NCBI RefSeq assembly: GCF_014805525.1
Contig: NZ_JACFSZ010000016.1
Span: 20,890-84,889 of the forward strand
Length of the DNA stretch: 64,000 nt
Reading direction: 5' to 3'
From: Rhabdothermincola sediminis
GTDB taxonomy: Bacteria > Actinomycetota > Acidimicrobiia > Acidimicrobiales > Acidimicrobilacustridaceae
The notes below the pieces were generated by a model. It did no database searches and was not told where the DNA came from. It saw only the letters and a program-made list of their open reading frames with translations. Shown piece after piece: positions 54,599 through 63,322 of this stretch (the first letter of the stretch is position 1; each line of letters begins with the position of its first letter). The position numbers and the translations under genes are program-made.

Positions 54599-55342
54599 GT
54601 GAGACCTGATGGCCGGGAGCCGGACCAGCTTCGACCGATCAGCTTCCAGCGTGACTTCACCGACCAGGCGCAAGGATCGGTGCTGGTCACCGCGGGACGC
54701 ACGATGGTGCTGTGCACGGCGTACGTGGACGAGGACGTGCCCCGCTGGATGAAGGGCGCGGGCAAGGGCTGGGTCACCGCCGAGTACTCGATGCTGCCGG
54801 GCGCGTCCGCGGAGCGGATCCGGCGGGAGGTCGCCGCCGGCAAGCCGTCCGGGCGCACGCAGGAGATCCAGCGGCTGATCGGCCGGGCGTTGCGGGCGGT
54901 GTGCGACCTGGTCGTGCTGGGGGAGCGGCAGGTGATCGTGGACTGCGATGTCCTCCAGGCCGACGGCGGGACGCGCATCGCGTCCATCAACGGTGGCTAC
55001 CTGGCGCTCCACGACGCCCTCAGCCGGCTGGTCGCCGACGGCGTCATCGGCGAGCACCCGCTCCACGACGAGTGCGCAGCGGTGTCGGTGGGGATCGTGG
55101 ACGGGGTGTCCGTGCTCGATCTGCCCTACGTCGAGGACTCGACCGCCGAGGTCGACATGAACGTGGTCATGACCGGGTCCGGCCGGTACATCGAGGTGCA
55201 GGGCACCGCGGAAGGCCTGGCGTTCTCGCGGGGGGAGCTCGACGATCTCCTCGACCTCGCCGAGCGAGGCATCGCCGAGATCGTCCAGCAGCAGCGGTCC
55301 TACCTCGCCACCCCGCCGCCGCGGCGCACGGCCAGCTCGTGA
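54599..55342 (+). CDS. rph: Ribonuclease PH
   Basis: A 247-residue phosphorolytic exonuclease that trims tRNA 3' ends. [19 protein letters not shown] starts the fold, [12 protein letters not shown] and [15 protein letters not shown] hold the phosphate-binding arginines, and [13 protein letters not shown] the catalytic aspartates. GTG 54599 is preferred (AGAGAGG about 8 bases upstream, product begins with RPDGR); GTG 54590 is also in frame. The rdgB start overlaps its stop (GTGA). Confidence 0.96.
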   Translation: MRPDGREPDQLRPISFQRDFTDQAQGSVLVTAGRTMVLCTAYVDEDVPRWMKGAGKGWVTAEYSMLPGASAERIRREVAAGKPSGRTQEIQRLIGRALRAVCDLVVLGERQVIVDCDVLQADGGTRIASINGGYLALHDALSRLVADGVIGEHPLHDECAAVSVGIVDGVSVLDLPYVEDSTAEVDMNVVMTGSGRYIEVQGTAEGLAFSRGELDDLLDLAERGIAEIVQQQRSYLATPPPRRTASS

Positions 55343-55944
55343 GCGCGGTCGAGCTGGTCTGCGCCAGCGCGAACCCCGACAAGGTGGCCGAGATCCAGGC
55401 CATCCTGGGCCCCGCCGAGGTGGTGCTGCTGCCCCGGCCCTCCACCGTGCCCGAGGTGGCCGAGGACGCCCCCACGCTCGAGGGCAACGCCCGCCTGAAG
55501 GCGGCGGCGATCTGCGAGGTCACCGGGTTGCCAGCGGTGGCGGACGACACCGGGCTGGAGGTCGACGCGCTCGGTGGGGCGCCGGGGGTGCGGTCCGCGC
55601 GGTACGCGGGCGAACAGGCCACCTACGCCGACAACGTGCGCAAGCTGCTCACCGAGCTCCTCGACGCAGGCGCGCTCGATGCGTCGGGCCGGACGGCGCG
55701 GTTCCGCACCGTGGCGCTGGTGCGCTACCCGGACGGGCGGGAGGTCGCCGCCGAGGGGGTGGTGGAGGGTGTGATCGCACCGAGCCCCCGAGGGGACGCC
55801 GGCTTCGGTTACGACCCCGTCTTCGTGCCCGTCGAAGGAGACGGTCGCACCTTCGCGGAGATGAGCGGGCCGGAGAAGCACGCCATCAGCCACCGGGGAC
55901 GGGCGTTCCGGGCGCTCGCGGCGCGCCTCGCGGCAGGGACGTGA
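55339..55944 (+). CDS. rdgB: RdgB/HAM1 non-canonical purine NTP pyrophosphatase
   Basis: A 201-residue house-cleaning enzyme that hydrolyses dITP and [14 protein letters not shown] is the family N terminus, [24 protein letters not shown] the catalytic core and [10 protein letters not shown] plus [10 protein letters not shown] the base-binding region. Coupled to rph through a GTGA overlap, as in mycobacteria. Confidence 0.95.
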   Translation: MSAVELVCASANPDKVAEIQAILGPAEVVLLPRPSTVPEVAEDAPTLEGNARLKAAAICEVTGLPAVADDTGLEVDALGGAPGVRSARYAGEQATYADNVRKLLTELLDAGALDASGRTARFRTVALVRYPDGREVAAEGVVEGVIAPSPRGDAGFGYDPVFVPVEGDGRTFAEMSGPEKHAISHRGRAFRALAARLAAGT

Positions 55945-55974
55945 TCCGGCGCCGTCCCGGCCGGTGCCGATGTG

Positions 55975-55988
55975 TACCCCTTGGGGTA
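55975..55988. promoter_or_regulatory. CsoR/CstR-type operator upstream of the CstR-like gene
   Basis: TACCCCTTGGGGTA, a perfect 6-2-6 (also 5-4-5) inverted repeat. TATAGGAT follows directly, and TAGGAT is 7 bases before the ATG at 56002, so the repressor site borders the -10 box. This fits autoregulation. Confidence 0.75.
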
Positions 55989-56001
55989 TAGGATCAATAA
56001 C

Positions 56002-56271
56002 ATGGAACTGCCCGAAGTCGTGGTCGACGACGTGCGGAAGCGCCTGCGGCGGGTCGCGGGCCAGGTGCAGGGCATCGAGCGGATGCTCGAGGAGGGGCGT
56101 GAGTGTCGGGACATCGTGACCCAGCTCTCCGCCGCCACCCGGGCGCTGGAGCAGGCGGGCTTCAAGCTGGTGGCTGCGGGGCTCCTCTACTGCCTCGACA
56201 ACCCCGATCAGGCGGAGTCCGAAGGCTACGGCCTCCCCGAGGTCGAACGGCTGTTCATGCGCTTGGCCTGA
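56002..56271 (+). CDS. CsoR/RcnR-family repressor with CstR-type (persulfide-sensing) cysteines
   Basis: An 89-residue all-helical repressor. RKRLRRVAGQVQGIERMLEEG is the hallmark first helix of the family (read from residue 12). C35 (ECRDI) and C64 (LLYCLD) are present, but the copper-binding histidine four residues before the second cysteine is glycine (G60). Two cysteines without histidine is the CstR pattern, where persulfides bridge the pair and release DNA. The TACCC-N4-GGGTA operator precedes its own gene and two sulfur/thiol genes elsewhere in the window. Copper sensing is unlikely; persulfide sensing is inferred. Confidence 0.85.
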   Translation: MELPEVVVDDVRKRLRRVAGQVQGIERMLEEGRECRDIVTQLSAATRALEQAGFKLVAAGLLYCLDNPDQAESEGYGLPEVERLFMRLA

Positions 56272-56281
56272 GCACGCCGGG

Positions 56282-57334
56282 TCACCAGCCGCGCAGGTCG
56301 ATCGGCCACTCGTCGACCACCTCGCCGCCACGCACGACGAAGAACCGCTCGTGGTAGGCGACCGTCGGATCCACGTGTGCCGGCAGCACCCGGACCCGGT
56401 CGCCGACCCGGGGCAGCGCCACACCCTCGCGAGGGGCGAAGGTCACGTGCTCGTCCGAGCAGAACCAGACCCGGAATCCCTCGATCCGGGGGTTGCCGTG
56501 ATCCATCCCGAGGGCCTTCAGGCCGACATCCGCGACCGCGTAGTCCTGCGCCCGGTTGACCGAGATCACGGTGCCGAGCACCGACAGCGCCATCCGGAAC
56601 GGCAACCCCAGCGCGGCATAGGCGGTGTCCATGAGCAGGAACGAGCCGGCCTGCAGCTCGGTGACCCACCGGTTGAGGTCCCAGGTGCCGGTGCCGCCGC
56701 CCGAGACCACCTCACCTCCCACCGCCCGGTGGGCCTCGGCGAGCAACGTCATGCTCTCGGCCACCCCGGCTTCCCGAGCCGCGCGATCCGCCACCCCGAC
56801 GACGTGTCCCTCGTATCCCATGACCCCCCGCACCACGAGCCCCGCGGCGCGGGCCTGTCCCGCCAGGAGCCCGGCGCTCTCCGGCGGGCAGCCGCACCGG
56901 GGCAGGCCCACGTTGACGTCGATCAGCACCTCCGGCACACCCCCCGCGACCGCGGCGCCGATGGTCTCCGCGGAATCCACGGCCACCGTGACCCGGGCGG
57001 ATCCGGACTCCACCAGCGCGCCGAGCCGCGTGGCATCGAGGACCTCGTTGGCCAGCAGCAGGTCCTGACCCAGGCCCGCCGCGGCCAGCCCCTCCATCTC
57101 CCGGATGGTGGCGCAGCAGAACCCGGGGTGGCCCCGGTCGGCGAGCAGCCGCGCCAGCGCGGTGGACTTGAACGCCTTCACGTGTGGTCGTAGCGCGTTC
57201 CCGGGCCACGCCGCGGCCATCATGGCCAGGTTGTGCTCGAGCGCCTCGAGCCGCACGAGCGGTGCAGGGGTGGGGAGCGGCGGGAGCGCCGCCAGCTCCG
57301 CTGTCTCGGCATCCATCGGATCGTCGGTCGCCAT
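56282..57334 (-). CDS. DSD1-type PLP enzyme (D-threonine aldolase/D-serine dehydratase-like)
   Basis: A 350-residue fold III PLP enzyme. The lysine that holds PLP is in RPHVKAFKS, and VSGGGTGTWD plus the C-terminal region with FCSDEHVTF and LPAHVDPT carry the metal-binding histidine and other active-site residues typical of metal-activated D-threonine aldolases and D-serine dehydratases. The alanine racemase-like barrel spans residues 25-270. TAGGGT lies 6 bases before the ATG. Divergent from the D-cysteine desulfhydrase gene, 53 bases away. The exact reaction cannot be decided from sequence. Confidence 0.85.
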   Translation of the reverse strand: MATDDPMDAETAELAALPPLPTPAPLVRLEALEHNLAMMAAAWPGNALRPHVKAFKSTALARLLADRGHPGFCCATIREMEGLAAAGLGQDLLLANEVLDATRLGALVESGSARVTVAVDSAETIGAAVAGGVPEVLIDVNVGLPRCGCPPESAGLLAGQARAAGLVVRGVMGYEGHVVGVADRAAREAGVAESMTLLAEAHRAVGGEVVSGGGTGTWDLNRWVTELQAGSFLLMDTAYAALGLPFRMALSVLGTVISVNRAQDYAVADVGLKALGMDHGNPRIEGFRVWFCSDEHVTFAPREGVALPRVGDRVRVLPAHVDPTVAYHERFFVVRGGEVVDEWPIDLRGW

Positions 57335-57387
57335 CGCGGCACCCTACGACGGAAGCGGTGGCGACCCGGTGCGGTACCTTCCCCGGC

Positions 57388-58365
57388 GTGAGCCCACCCC
57401 AGCGGTTCCCGATCGCGGTCACCCCCACGCCGCTGCAGCCGATGGACCGATTGGGGCGCTCGCTGGGCTTCGACGAGGGCGCGCTGTGGGTCAAGCGAGA
57501 CGACCTGACCGGCCTCGCCGGCGGTGGCAACAAGGCCCGCAAGCTCGACTACCTGGTCGGCGACGCCCTGGCCCTGGGCTGCGACACCCTGCTCACAGGG
57601 GGTGCCGCCCAGAGCAACCACGTCCGGATGACAGGTGCCGCGGCCAGGCGAGCGGGGCTGTCGTGCGTCGCGGTGCTCGGAGGGACGCGACCGGCGGTGC
57701 CGGAGGGCAACCTGCTGCTCGACGAGCTGTTCGGGGTGCAGCTCGAATGGGTCGGCACCTACGACGCCGAGCGGCTGGAGACGACCATGGCCGAGGTGTG
57801 TGTGCGGCTCGCGGGTGAGGGGCGGCGGCCCTACGAGGTGCCCCTCGGTGGCGCGTCGGACGTGGGCACGCTCGGCTATGTGGCTGCGGCCGCGGAGCTG
57901 GTGACCCAGGTGCCGATGGGGGCCATCGTCTACACGGCCACCGGCAGCGGCGGGACCCAGGCCGGTCTTGCGGTCGGCCTCGGTCACCACGACCGGGTAC
58001 GAGGGGTCGACGTCGGCGCCATCCCCGACGTCGATGAACGCATCGAGGCGCTGGTCACCGCCACCGCGTCGCTGGCCGGGCGCCCCTTCCCCGGCGGGCG
58101 GGTCCAGCTCGACCGCACCCAGGTCGGAGCTGGCTACGGGGCGCCCACCCCGGCGGCGGACGAGGCCATCCGGCTGGCGGCGCACCTGGAGGGGCTGGTG
58201 CTCGACCCGGTGTACACCGGCAAGGCGTTGGCGGCGTTGATCGCCGATCGCCGGGCGGGGCGGCTGGCCCCGCACCAGCCGACGGTGTTCGTGCACACCG
58301 GGGGTCTGCCGAGCGTGTTCACGAGCCGGGTGGCCCGGCGGCTCGCCACCCCGGCCCCGGGCTGA
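57388..58365 (+). CDS. D-cysteine desulfhydrase/ACC deaminase family PLP enzyme
   Basis: A 325-residue fold II PLP enzyme. WVKRDDLTGLAGGGNKARKL holds the PLP lysine (in GGNKARK), AAQSNHVRMTGAAA the phosphate/substrate loop and TATGSGGTQAGLAVG the PLP-phosphate loop. Members degrade D-cysteine to pyruvate, ammonia and H2S, or 1-aminocyclopropane-carboxylate. TACCTT lies 7 bases before GTG 57388. If it uses D-cysteine it would release sulfide close to the gene for a persulfide sensor. Confidence 0.87.
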   Translation: MSPPQRFPIAVTPTPLQPMDRLGRSLGFDEGALWVKRDDLTGLAGGGNKARKLDYLVGDALALGCDTLLTGGAAQSNHVRMTGAAARRAGLSCVAVLGGTRPAVPEGNLLLDELFGVQLEWVGTYDAERLETTMAEVCVRLAGEGRRPYEVPLGGASDVGTLGYVAAAAELVTQVPMGAIVYTATGSGGTQAGLAVGLGHHDRVRGVDVGAIPDVDERIEALVTATASLAGRPFPGGRVQLDRTQVGAGYGAPTPAADEAIRLAAHLEGLVLDPVYTGKALAALIADRRAGRLAPHQPTVFVHTGGLPSVFTSRVARRLATPAPG

Positions 58366-58401
58366 GCCTGCACCGGGCGCCCGGGCAGGCAGACTGGCAT
58401 C

Positions 58402-59268
58402 GTGAGCTCGCCCCTCCCGCCGCCCATCACCCCCCCTGGCCCGCCCCCTGCCGGCCCGGGGGGCCGGTCCTGGCCGGCACCCGCGCCGGTGGGTCCGACC
58501 GGTGTGCCGGGACCTGCCCCCCGCGCCATCCCACCCGAGATCCGCTGGGGCCTCGGTGACGTGGGATGGGGGTTGCTGCTGTTCTTCACCGGGCAGGTCG
58601 CCACGACCCTGCTCGCCCTCGCCCTCATGGCTGCCACGGGTGGCCAGGACACCCTGCGCCCGGACCAGCCCCCGCTGCTGGTGGTGGTGCTGGGGGTCGT
58701 CGGCGGCTGGCTCGGGCTGATCGGTTGGCCGGTGGTCGCCACCCGGTTCAAGGGTCAGGGCAGCCTGCGCAAGGATTTCGGCCTGGTCTTCACCTGGGCC
58801 GACGTGGGCTGGGGGGTGCTGGCCGGCTTCGCCAGCCTGGCCATCAGCATCCTGCTCAGCCTGTTGTGGGTCGCCATCACCGGCGCGGACGCGCCGTCCA
58901 ACGCGGGGTTCCTGGCGGAGGTGGGGACCGGCCCGGTGGTCGTGCTCGTGCTCTTCGCCACCATCGCGGTCGGCACCCCGATCGCCGAGGAGCTGTTCTT
59001 CCGCGGCCTGCTCATGCGCTCCCTCGGCAAACGCTGGAACGTGCGGGTGGCGGTGGTGGGCTCGTCACTGCTGTTCGGCTCGCTGCACGCCACCGCCGGC
59101 ACCAGCGTGGGCGGTGCGCTGTTCATCGCCGGGGTCACCGCGCTGTACGGGCTCGTCCTGGCCCTGCTCACCGTGTGGCGGGACGGCCGGTTGGGCGGGG
59201 CGATCACCGCCCACTTCGTCATCAACGGCACCCAGGTGCTGTTGTTCTTCGTGGCCGGTGTGCGATGA
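58402..59268 (+). CDS. CPBP family intramembrane glutamic/metalloprotease
   Basis: A 288-residue membrane protein: a 50-residue proline-rich cytoplasmic start, then about seven spans. EELFFRG is motif 1 (EExxxR), LLFGSLH motif 2 and HFVINGT motif 3 of the CPBP/Abi family related to Rce1 prenyl endopeptidases. All active-site residues are present. CAGACT lies 6 bases before GTG 58402, a weak form of the leaderless -10. Confidence 0.88.
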   Translation: MSSPLPPPITPPGPPPAGPGGRSWPAPAPVGPTGVPGPAPRAIPPEIRWGLGDVGWGLLLFFTGQVATTLLALALMAATGGQDTLRPDQPPLLVVVLGVVGGWLGLIGWPVVATRFKGQGSLRKDFGLVFTWADVGWGVLAGFASLAISILLSLLWVAITGADAPSNAGFLAEVGTGPVVVLVLFATIAVGTPIAEELFFRGLLMRSLGKRWNVRVAVVGSSLLFGSLHATAGTSVGGALFIAGVTALYGLVLALLTVWRDGRLGGAITAHFVINGTQVLLFFVAGVR

Positions 59269-59281
59269 CACGTCCGGCGCG

Positions 59282-59363
59282 TGCGGGCGGGGGGACTCGA
59301 ACCCCCACGTCCGAAGACACTGGGACCTAAACCCAGCGCGTCTACCAGTTCCGCCACGCCCGC
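59282..59363 (-). tRNA. tRNA-Leu (anticodon UAG)
   Basis: Acceptor arms GCGGGCG and CGCCCGC pair over 7 bases; D arm GGCGGAACTGGTAGAC, anticodon stem-loop CTGGGTTTAGGTCCCAG with anticodon TAG, a short variable arm of class II type and T arm GGGGGTTCGAGTCCCCC. CCA is not encoded. TACCGT lies 9 bases upstream of the 5' end on the minus strand. Confidence 0.95.
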
Positions 59364-59454
59364 GTCCGGGGAACGGTAGCGCCCGCTAGCCTTCCCACCC
59401 ACGTAGGGCTGGCCTCGGGCCATCCTGGCAGCACCCGCAACTCCGAGGAGAACG

Positions 59455-60054
59455 ATGCAGCACCTCCCGCTCGAGCCGCTGGCTCAGGCACCGATGAGCA
59501 CCGACCAGTCGCAGGAGATCTTCCGGATGCTCCTTCGGGAGCGCATCGTGGTGCTCGGCACCGAGGTCACCGATGCGATGGCGAACCAGATCATCGCGCA
59601 GCTCCTCTACCTCGAAGGCACCGATCCCGAGAAGGACATCTGGCTCTACATCAACTCGCCGGGCGGCTCGGTGACGGCCGGTATGGCCATCTACGACACC
59701 ATGCAGTTCATCCAGCCGGACGTGGCCACCATCTGCATGGGTCTCGGCGCGTCCATGGGGCAGTTCCTGCTGTGCGCCGGCGCGCCGGGCAAGCGCTACT
59801 CGCTGCCGCACGCCCGGATCATGATGCACCAGCCTCTCGGTGGGGTGCAGGGTCAGGCTGCGGACATCGCCATCCAGGCGGAGCAGATGGCCTACACCAA
59901 GCGGCTCATGGCCGAGCGCATCGCCTTCCACAGCGGCCAGCCGGTCGAGCAGATCGAGAAGGACTCCGAGCGCGATCGGTGGTTCACCGCCGAGCAGGCG
60001 AAGGAGTACGGACTCATCGACCACGTGATCGTGCGCCGGGGCGAGATCATCTGA
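59455..60054 (+). CDS. clpP: ATP-dependent Clp protease proteolytic subunit
   Basis: A 199-residue serine protease subunit. The triad is S100 (GLGASMGQ), H125 (IMMHQPLGG) and D174 (SERDRW). [11 protein letters not shown] forms the substrate-binding strand. GAGGAG lies 4 bases before the ATG at 59455. It will assemble with a Clp ATPase (ClpX or ClpC) not found in this window. It may pair with a second ClpP elsewhere, as actinobacteria often carry two. Confidence 0.97.
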   Translation: MQHLPLEPLAQAPMSTDQSQEIFRMLLRERIVVLGTEVTDAMANQIIAQLLYLEGTDPEKDIWLYINSPGGSVTAGMAIYDTMQFIQPDVATICMGLGASMGQFLLCAGAPGKRYSLPHARIMMHQPLGGVQGQAADIAIQAEQMAYTKRLMAERIAFHSGQPVEQIEKDSERDRWFTAEQAKEYGLIDHVIVRRGEII

Positions 60055-60511
60055 GGCCGGAGTCGATCACGGGGGTCGACGTCTCACGCAGCTGCAGCCC
60101 GCACGCCGTCTCGACGTAGTCCTGCAGCGCCTGGCCGGCCGTCCGGACCTGGTCCACACCGGTCTGCTGGTCCTGCAGCACCTGGGCCAGCGCGCGGGCA
60201 GGGTCGCCGGACGCGGTGCGGAGGCTGGCTTCGAGGGCCCCGGTGACCCCGACGATCGTCTCCATCGGTGGCCGGATCTCGCCGGGTGCGACCCGGGCGG
60301 CAGCGGTCAAGGCATCGACCCGGGCCGCCACCTGCTCCGTGTCGGATGCCGCCAGGCTCTCGTCGAGGCCCGCAGCCTCGGCCATCCGGGCGCAGAAGCG
60401 GTCGACGGATGGTTCGGGTGAACGGTGGCGGACCGTGAACGTGGCGGCTGTTCCGATGGCCACCGCGGCGAGTGCCGCGAGAAGCGGCAGGCGGGTGGGC
60501 TTGCGCGACAC
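60047..60511 (-). CDS. Small exported or membrane-anchored protein, unknown
   Basis: A 154-residue protein. Residues 6-26 form a hydrophobic segment after a basic N terminus (SRKPTR), a signal peptide or anchor without lipobox cysteine. The rest is helical and alanine-rich with two cysteines (RFCARM near 40 and ETACGL near 136) that could form a disulfide. AGGAG lies 5 bases before GTG 60511. The end overlaps clpP by 8 bases. No family recognised. Confidence 0.62.
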   Translation of the reverse strand: MSRKPTRLPLLAALAAVAIGTAATFTVRHRSPEPSVDRFCARMAEAAGLDESLAASDTEQVAARVDALTAAARVAPGEIRPPMETIVGVTGALEASLRTASGDPARALAQVLQDQQTGVDQVRTAGQALQDYVETACGLQLRETSTPVIDSGLR

Positions 60512-60547
60512 GATCGCTCCTGTGGTGAGGTCCGCCCGCAGCCAGGA

Positions 60548-60566
60548 GTCGCGAGTATGTCGCGAC
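60548..60566. terminator. Hairpin between rpe and the small exported gene
   Basis: GTCGCGA and TCGCGAC arms (7 bp) with 5-base loop, in the 118-base gap upstream of the small exported gene and downstream of rpe on the minus strand. Confidence 0.35.
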
Positions 60567-60629
60567 CGGTCGCCACGATGGTGGCAATCGAGCGCGCGTG
60601 GCCGGTCCGGGTGCGCTCGACGCCAGGGG

Positions 60630-61343
60630 TCAGGCCTGGACGCCGGACCGGGCGGCTTCGGCCAGCGACCGCAGCTCGCTCACCGCGTGCTCGAGGCCCT
60701 GCTCGTCGCGGAACAGGGCGCTGCCGGCGACCAGCACGTTGGCCCCGGCGGCGGTGGCGCCGGTCACGGTGTCCGGGCCGATCCCCCCATCCACCTCGAG
60801 GTCCACGTCCAGACCACGTTCGAGGATCGTCCGCCGTAGCGACCGCAGCTTGGGCTCCATGCTGGCGAGGTAGCGCTGCCCACCGAAGCCGGGGTTGACG
60901 GTCATCACCAGCACCATGGAGACGAGATCGAGGACGTACTCGGCGAGCTGGGGGGGTGAGGCCGGGTTCAGCGCCACCGCGGCCCGAGCTCCCGTCTCGA
61001 GCACCTGCCCGAGCACCCGGTGCAGATGGGTGCAGGCCTCGGCGTGGACGATCACCGTCTGGCACCCCGCCTCGACCATGTGCGGCACGAGCCAGGTGGG
61101 CTCGTGCACCATCAGGTGGGCTTCGAAAGGCACGCTGACGTGCTCCCGTACCGAGGCGATGACATCCGCCCCGAAGGTGAGGTTGGGCACGAACCTGCCG
61201 TCCATCACGTCGAACTGGATGCGGTCGACGCCCGCCTTCTCGAGGGCCAGGCAGGCCTCACCGAGGCGGGAGAAGTCGGCTGGCAGGACCGAGGGCACGA
61301 TCTCGATCGGTCGGCGGGCGGCGGAGGAGGCGGCGTCGGTCAT
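60630..61343 (-). CDS. rpe: Ribulose-phosphate 3-epimerase
   Basis: A 237-residue TIM-barrel metal enzyme interconverting ribulose-5-phosphate and xylulose-5-phosphate. PSVLPADFSRLG, FDVMDGRFVPNLTFG, FEAHLMVHEP, MTVNPGFGGQ and DVDLEVDGGIG carry the catalytic aspartates and metal histidines. TATGTT lies 8 bases before the ATG. Divergent from the TrmA-like gene (41 bases apart). Confidence 0.96.
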   Translation of the reverse strand: MTDAASSAARRPIEIVPSVLPADFSRLGEACLALEKAGVDRIQFDVMDGRFVPNLTFGADVIASVREHVSVPFEAHLMVHEPTWLVPHMVEAGCQTVIVHAEACTHLHRVLGQVLETGARAAVALNPASPPQLAEYVLDLVSMVLVMTVNPGFGGQRYLASMEPKLRSLRRTILERGLDVDLEVDGGIGPDTVTGATAAGANVLVAGSALFRDEQGLEHAVSELRSLAEAARSGVQA

Positions 61344-61384
61344 GTGGCGCCAACATACCGCTCCGGCTGCCTAGCCTCGCTCGG

Positions 61385-62611
61385 ATGGCCGCCGAGGATG
61401 ACCAGGTGCTGGTGCTGGAGGTCACCGGGCACGCCGTGGGGGGCGAGGCGATCGCCCGTGACGCGAGCGGCCGGGTGGTGTTCGTCGAGGGGGCCCTACC
61501 CGGCGAGCAGGTCCGGGCCGCGATCACCGAACAGCGACGCGACTTCGCCCGGGCGCGTCTGGTAGAGGTGCGGCGCGCCGCGCCGGGCCGCGTGGAGCCC
61601 CCGTGCCCGGAGCTGGCGCGTGGCTGTGGGGGATGCGATCTGCAGCACCTCGCGGCGGGGTCGCAGGCCGCGCTGAAGGCCGCGGTGGTGGGCGACGCGC
61701 TCCGCCGAACCGCAGAGGTGCACGAGCCGGTGGTCCGGGTGGCGCCGCCCCTGCCCGCCGCCGGATACCGCACGAGCGTGCGGGCGGCGGTGCGGGCCGG
61801 GCGAGCCGGCTACCGCCGCCGCCGCAGTCACGAGCCGGTGCCGGTCGAGTCGTGCCTGGTCGCGCACCCCCTGGTGGAGGAGCTGCTGGTGGAGGGTCGC
61901 TTCGGCGAGGCGGAGGAGGTGACCATCCGGGTGGGGGCCGCCACCGGGGACCGGCTGGTGCTCGCGTCACCCACCGCGTCAGGGGTGTCGGTGCCGGACG
62001 GCGTGCTCGTCGTCGGCCGGGACGAGCTGCGCCGGGGCCGGCGGGCACACATCCACGAAGAGGTGAGCGGGCGGCGCCTGCGGGTCTCGGCCCGCTCGTT
62101 CTTCCAGTCCAGCCAGGTCGGTGCGGAGGCGCTGGTGGCCGCGGTCCGCGACGCGGCGGGCGTCGGCGCCTCGCCGGTGGTCGGCGGTTCGCCGGGCGAG
62201 CCGATCATCGACGCCTACGCCGGGGTCGGTCTGTTCGCGGCCACGGTGGGCGCGGGACTCGACCGGCCGGTGGTGGCCCTCGAGTGGTCCCGATCGTCGG
62301 TGGACGATGCCCGACACAACCTGCGGGGCCTCCCGGCTCGGGTCCTGCGCACCGATGTCGCCCGCTGGGAACCGCAGGCCGCGTCGCTGGTGATCGCCGA
62401 CCCGTCCCGGGCGGGCCTGGGTCGTTCCGCTGTGGCGGTGCTGGCCGCGACGGGCGCCCCCCGGCTGGTGCTGGTGAGCTGCGACGCCGGCGCGCTCGGC
62501 CGCGACATCCGGTTGCTGCTGCAGGCCGGGTACGCACTCGGTGACGTGCTGGTCGTGGATCTGTTCCCGCACACCCATCACGTAGAGGTCGTGTGCCGGT
62601 TGGATCGCTGA
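61385..62611 (+). CDS. TrmA/RlmD-like RNA uracil-5-methyltransferase
   Basis: A 408-residue protein. Residues 1-65 form a TRAM domain (VTGHAVGGEAIARD), CGGC with a nearby CP motif is the iron-sulfur binding region, FFQSSQVGAEAL and DAYAGVGLFAA are the SAM-binding core, and VLVSCDAGALGRD holds the catalytic cysteine (C in SCDAG). So it methylates uracil in rRNA or tRNA; which one cannot be read. TAGCCT lies 7 bases before the ATG. Confidence 0.9.
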   Translation: MAAEDDQVLVLEVTGHAVGGEAIARDASGRVVFVEGALPGEQVRAAITEQRRDFARARLVEVRRAAPGRVEPPCPELARGCGGCDLQHLAAGSQAALKAAVVGDALRRTAEVHEPVVRVAPPLPAAGYRTSVRAAVRAGRAGYRRRRSHEPVPVESCLVAHPLVEELLVEGRFGEAEEVTIRVGAATGDRLVLASPTASGVSVPDGVLVVGRDELRRGRRAHIHEEVSGRRLRVSARSFFQSSQVGAEALVAAVRDAAGVGASPVVGGSPGEPIIDAYAGVGLFAATVGAGLDRPVVALEWSRSSVDDARHNLRGLPARVLRTDVARWEPQAASLVIADPSRAGLGRSAVAVLAATGAPRLVLVSCDAGALGRDIRLLLQAGYALGDVLVVDLFPHTHHVEVVCRLDR

Positions 62612-62648
62612 CCTCCCACGGCCGGGAATGAGTTTAGTGTTAAATCAG

Positions 62649-63279
62649 TTGTCGTCGGGGATGCCATCCAGCCCGGCCCCCGAACCCGGTGTGTCTGCCG
62701 TGCACCGTGCCGATCTCCACGATCTGGACGACACCACGCTGGTGGGCGCGATCCGCCGGCGTGACCACGCTGCGCTCGCCGAGGCCCACCGGCGTCACGC
62801 AGCGGCGGCCCATGCCCTCGCTCGCCGCCTCCTGGGCACGGTCACGCTCGCGGACGAGGCGGTGCAGGAGGTCTTCCTCCGGCTGTGGGACCGACCCGAG
62901 CGCTTCGATTCGGCGCGGGGATCGCTGCGGTCGTTCCCGCTCGCGCAGGGCCATGGGCGCTCCCTCGATCTACTGCGGGCCGAGAGCGCGGCACCGGCGG
63001 GAGGAGCGCGAGGCAGGCCGGCACCGGACGGTGGCCGACGACCTCGAGCATCATGTCATCGACCTCACGGTGGCTGAGCAGGTCAGGCAGGCCATGGGTG
63101 GGCTGGCCACGGGCGAGCGGGCGGCGATCGAGCTGGCGTACCTCGGTGGGTGCACCTACCGGGAAGTCGCGGTGCGCCTCGGGGAGCCGGAGGGCACCGT
63201 GAAGAGCCGCATCCGCACCGGTCTGCGGAAGCTGCGGGTGAACCTCGCCGAGGTGGGCTTCGGCGGGCGCGCCGCCTGA
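62649..63279 (+). pseudogene. ECF sigma-70 family sigma factor, frameshifted
   Basis: Two frames together code one sigma factor. The first frame holds region 2 (TLADEAVQEVFLRLWDRPERF and RGSLRSF) up to LLRAES; the second holds the spacer and region 4 (LATGERAAIELAYLGGCTYREVAVRL and GTVKSRIRTGLRKLRV). One extra base around 62990-63000 breaks it; dropping one G restores HRREERE. TAGTGT lies 8 bases before TTG 62649; ATG 62628 and 62661 are alternatives. It may be a sequencing error, a real lesion or a programmed slip. Confidence 0.78.
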
Positions 63280-63322
63280 GCTGGCCGGGCGGTCCCGAGC
63301 GGGCTCCGCCGGCGTGGCCGGG

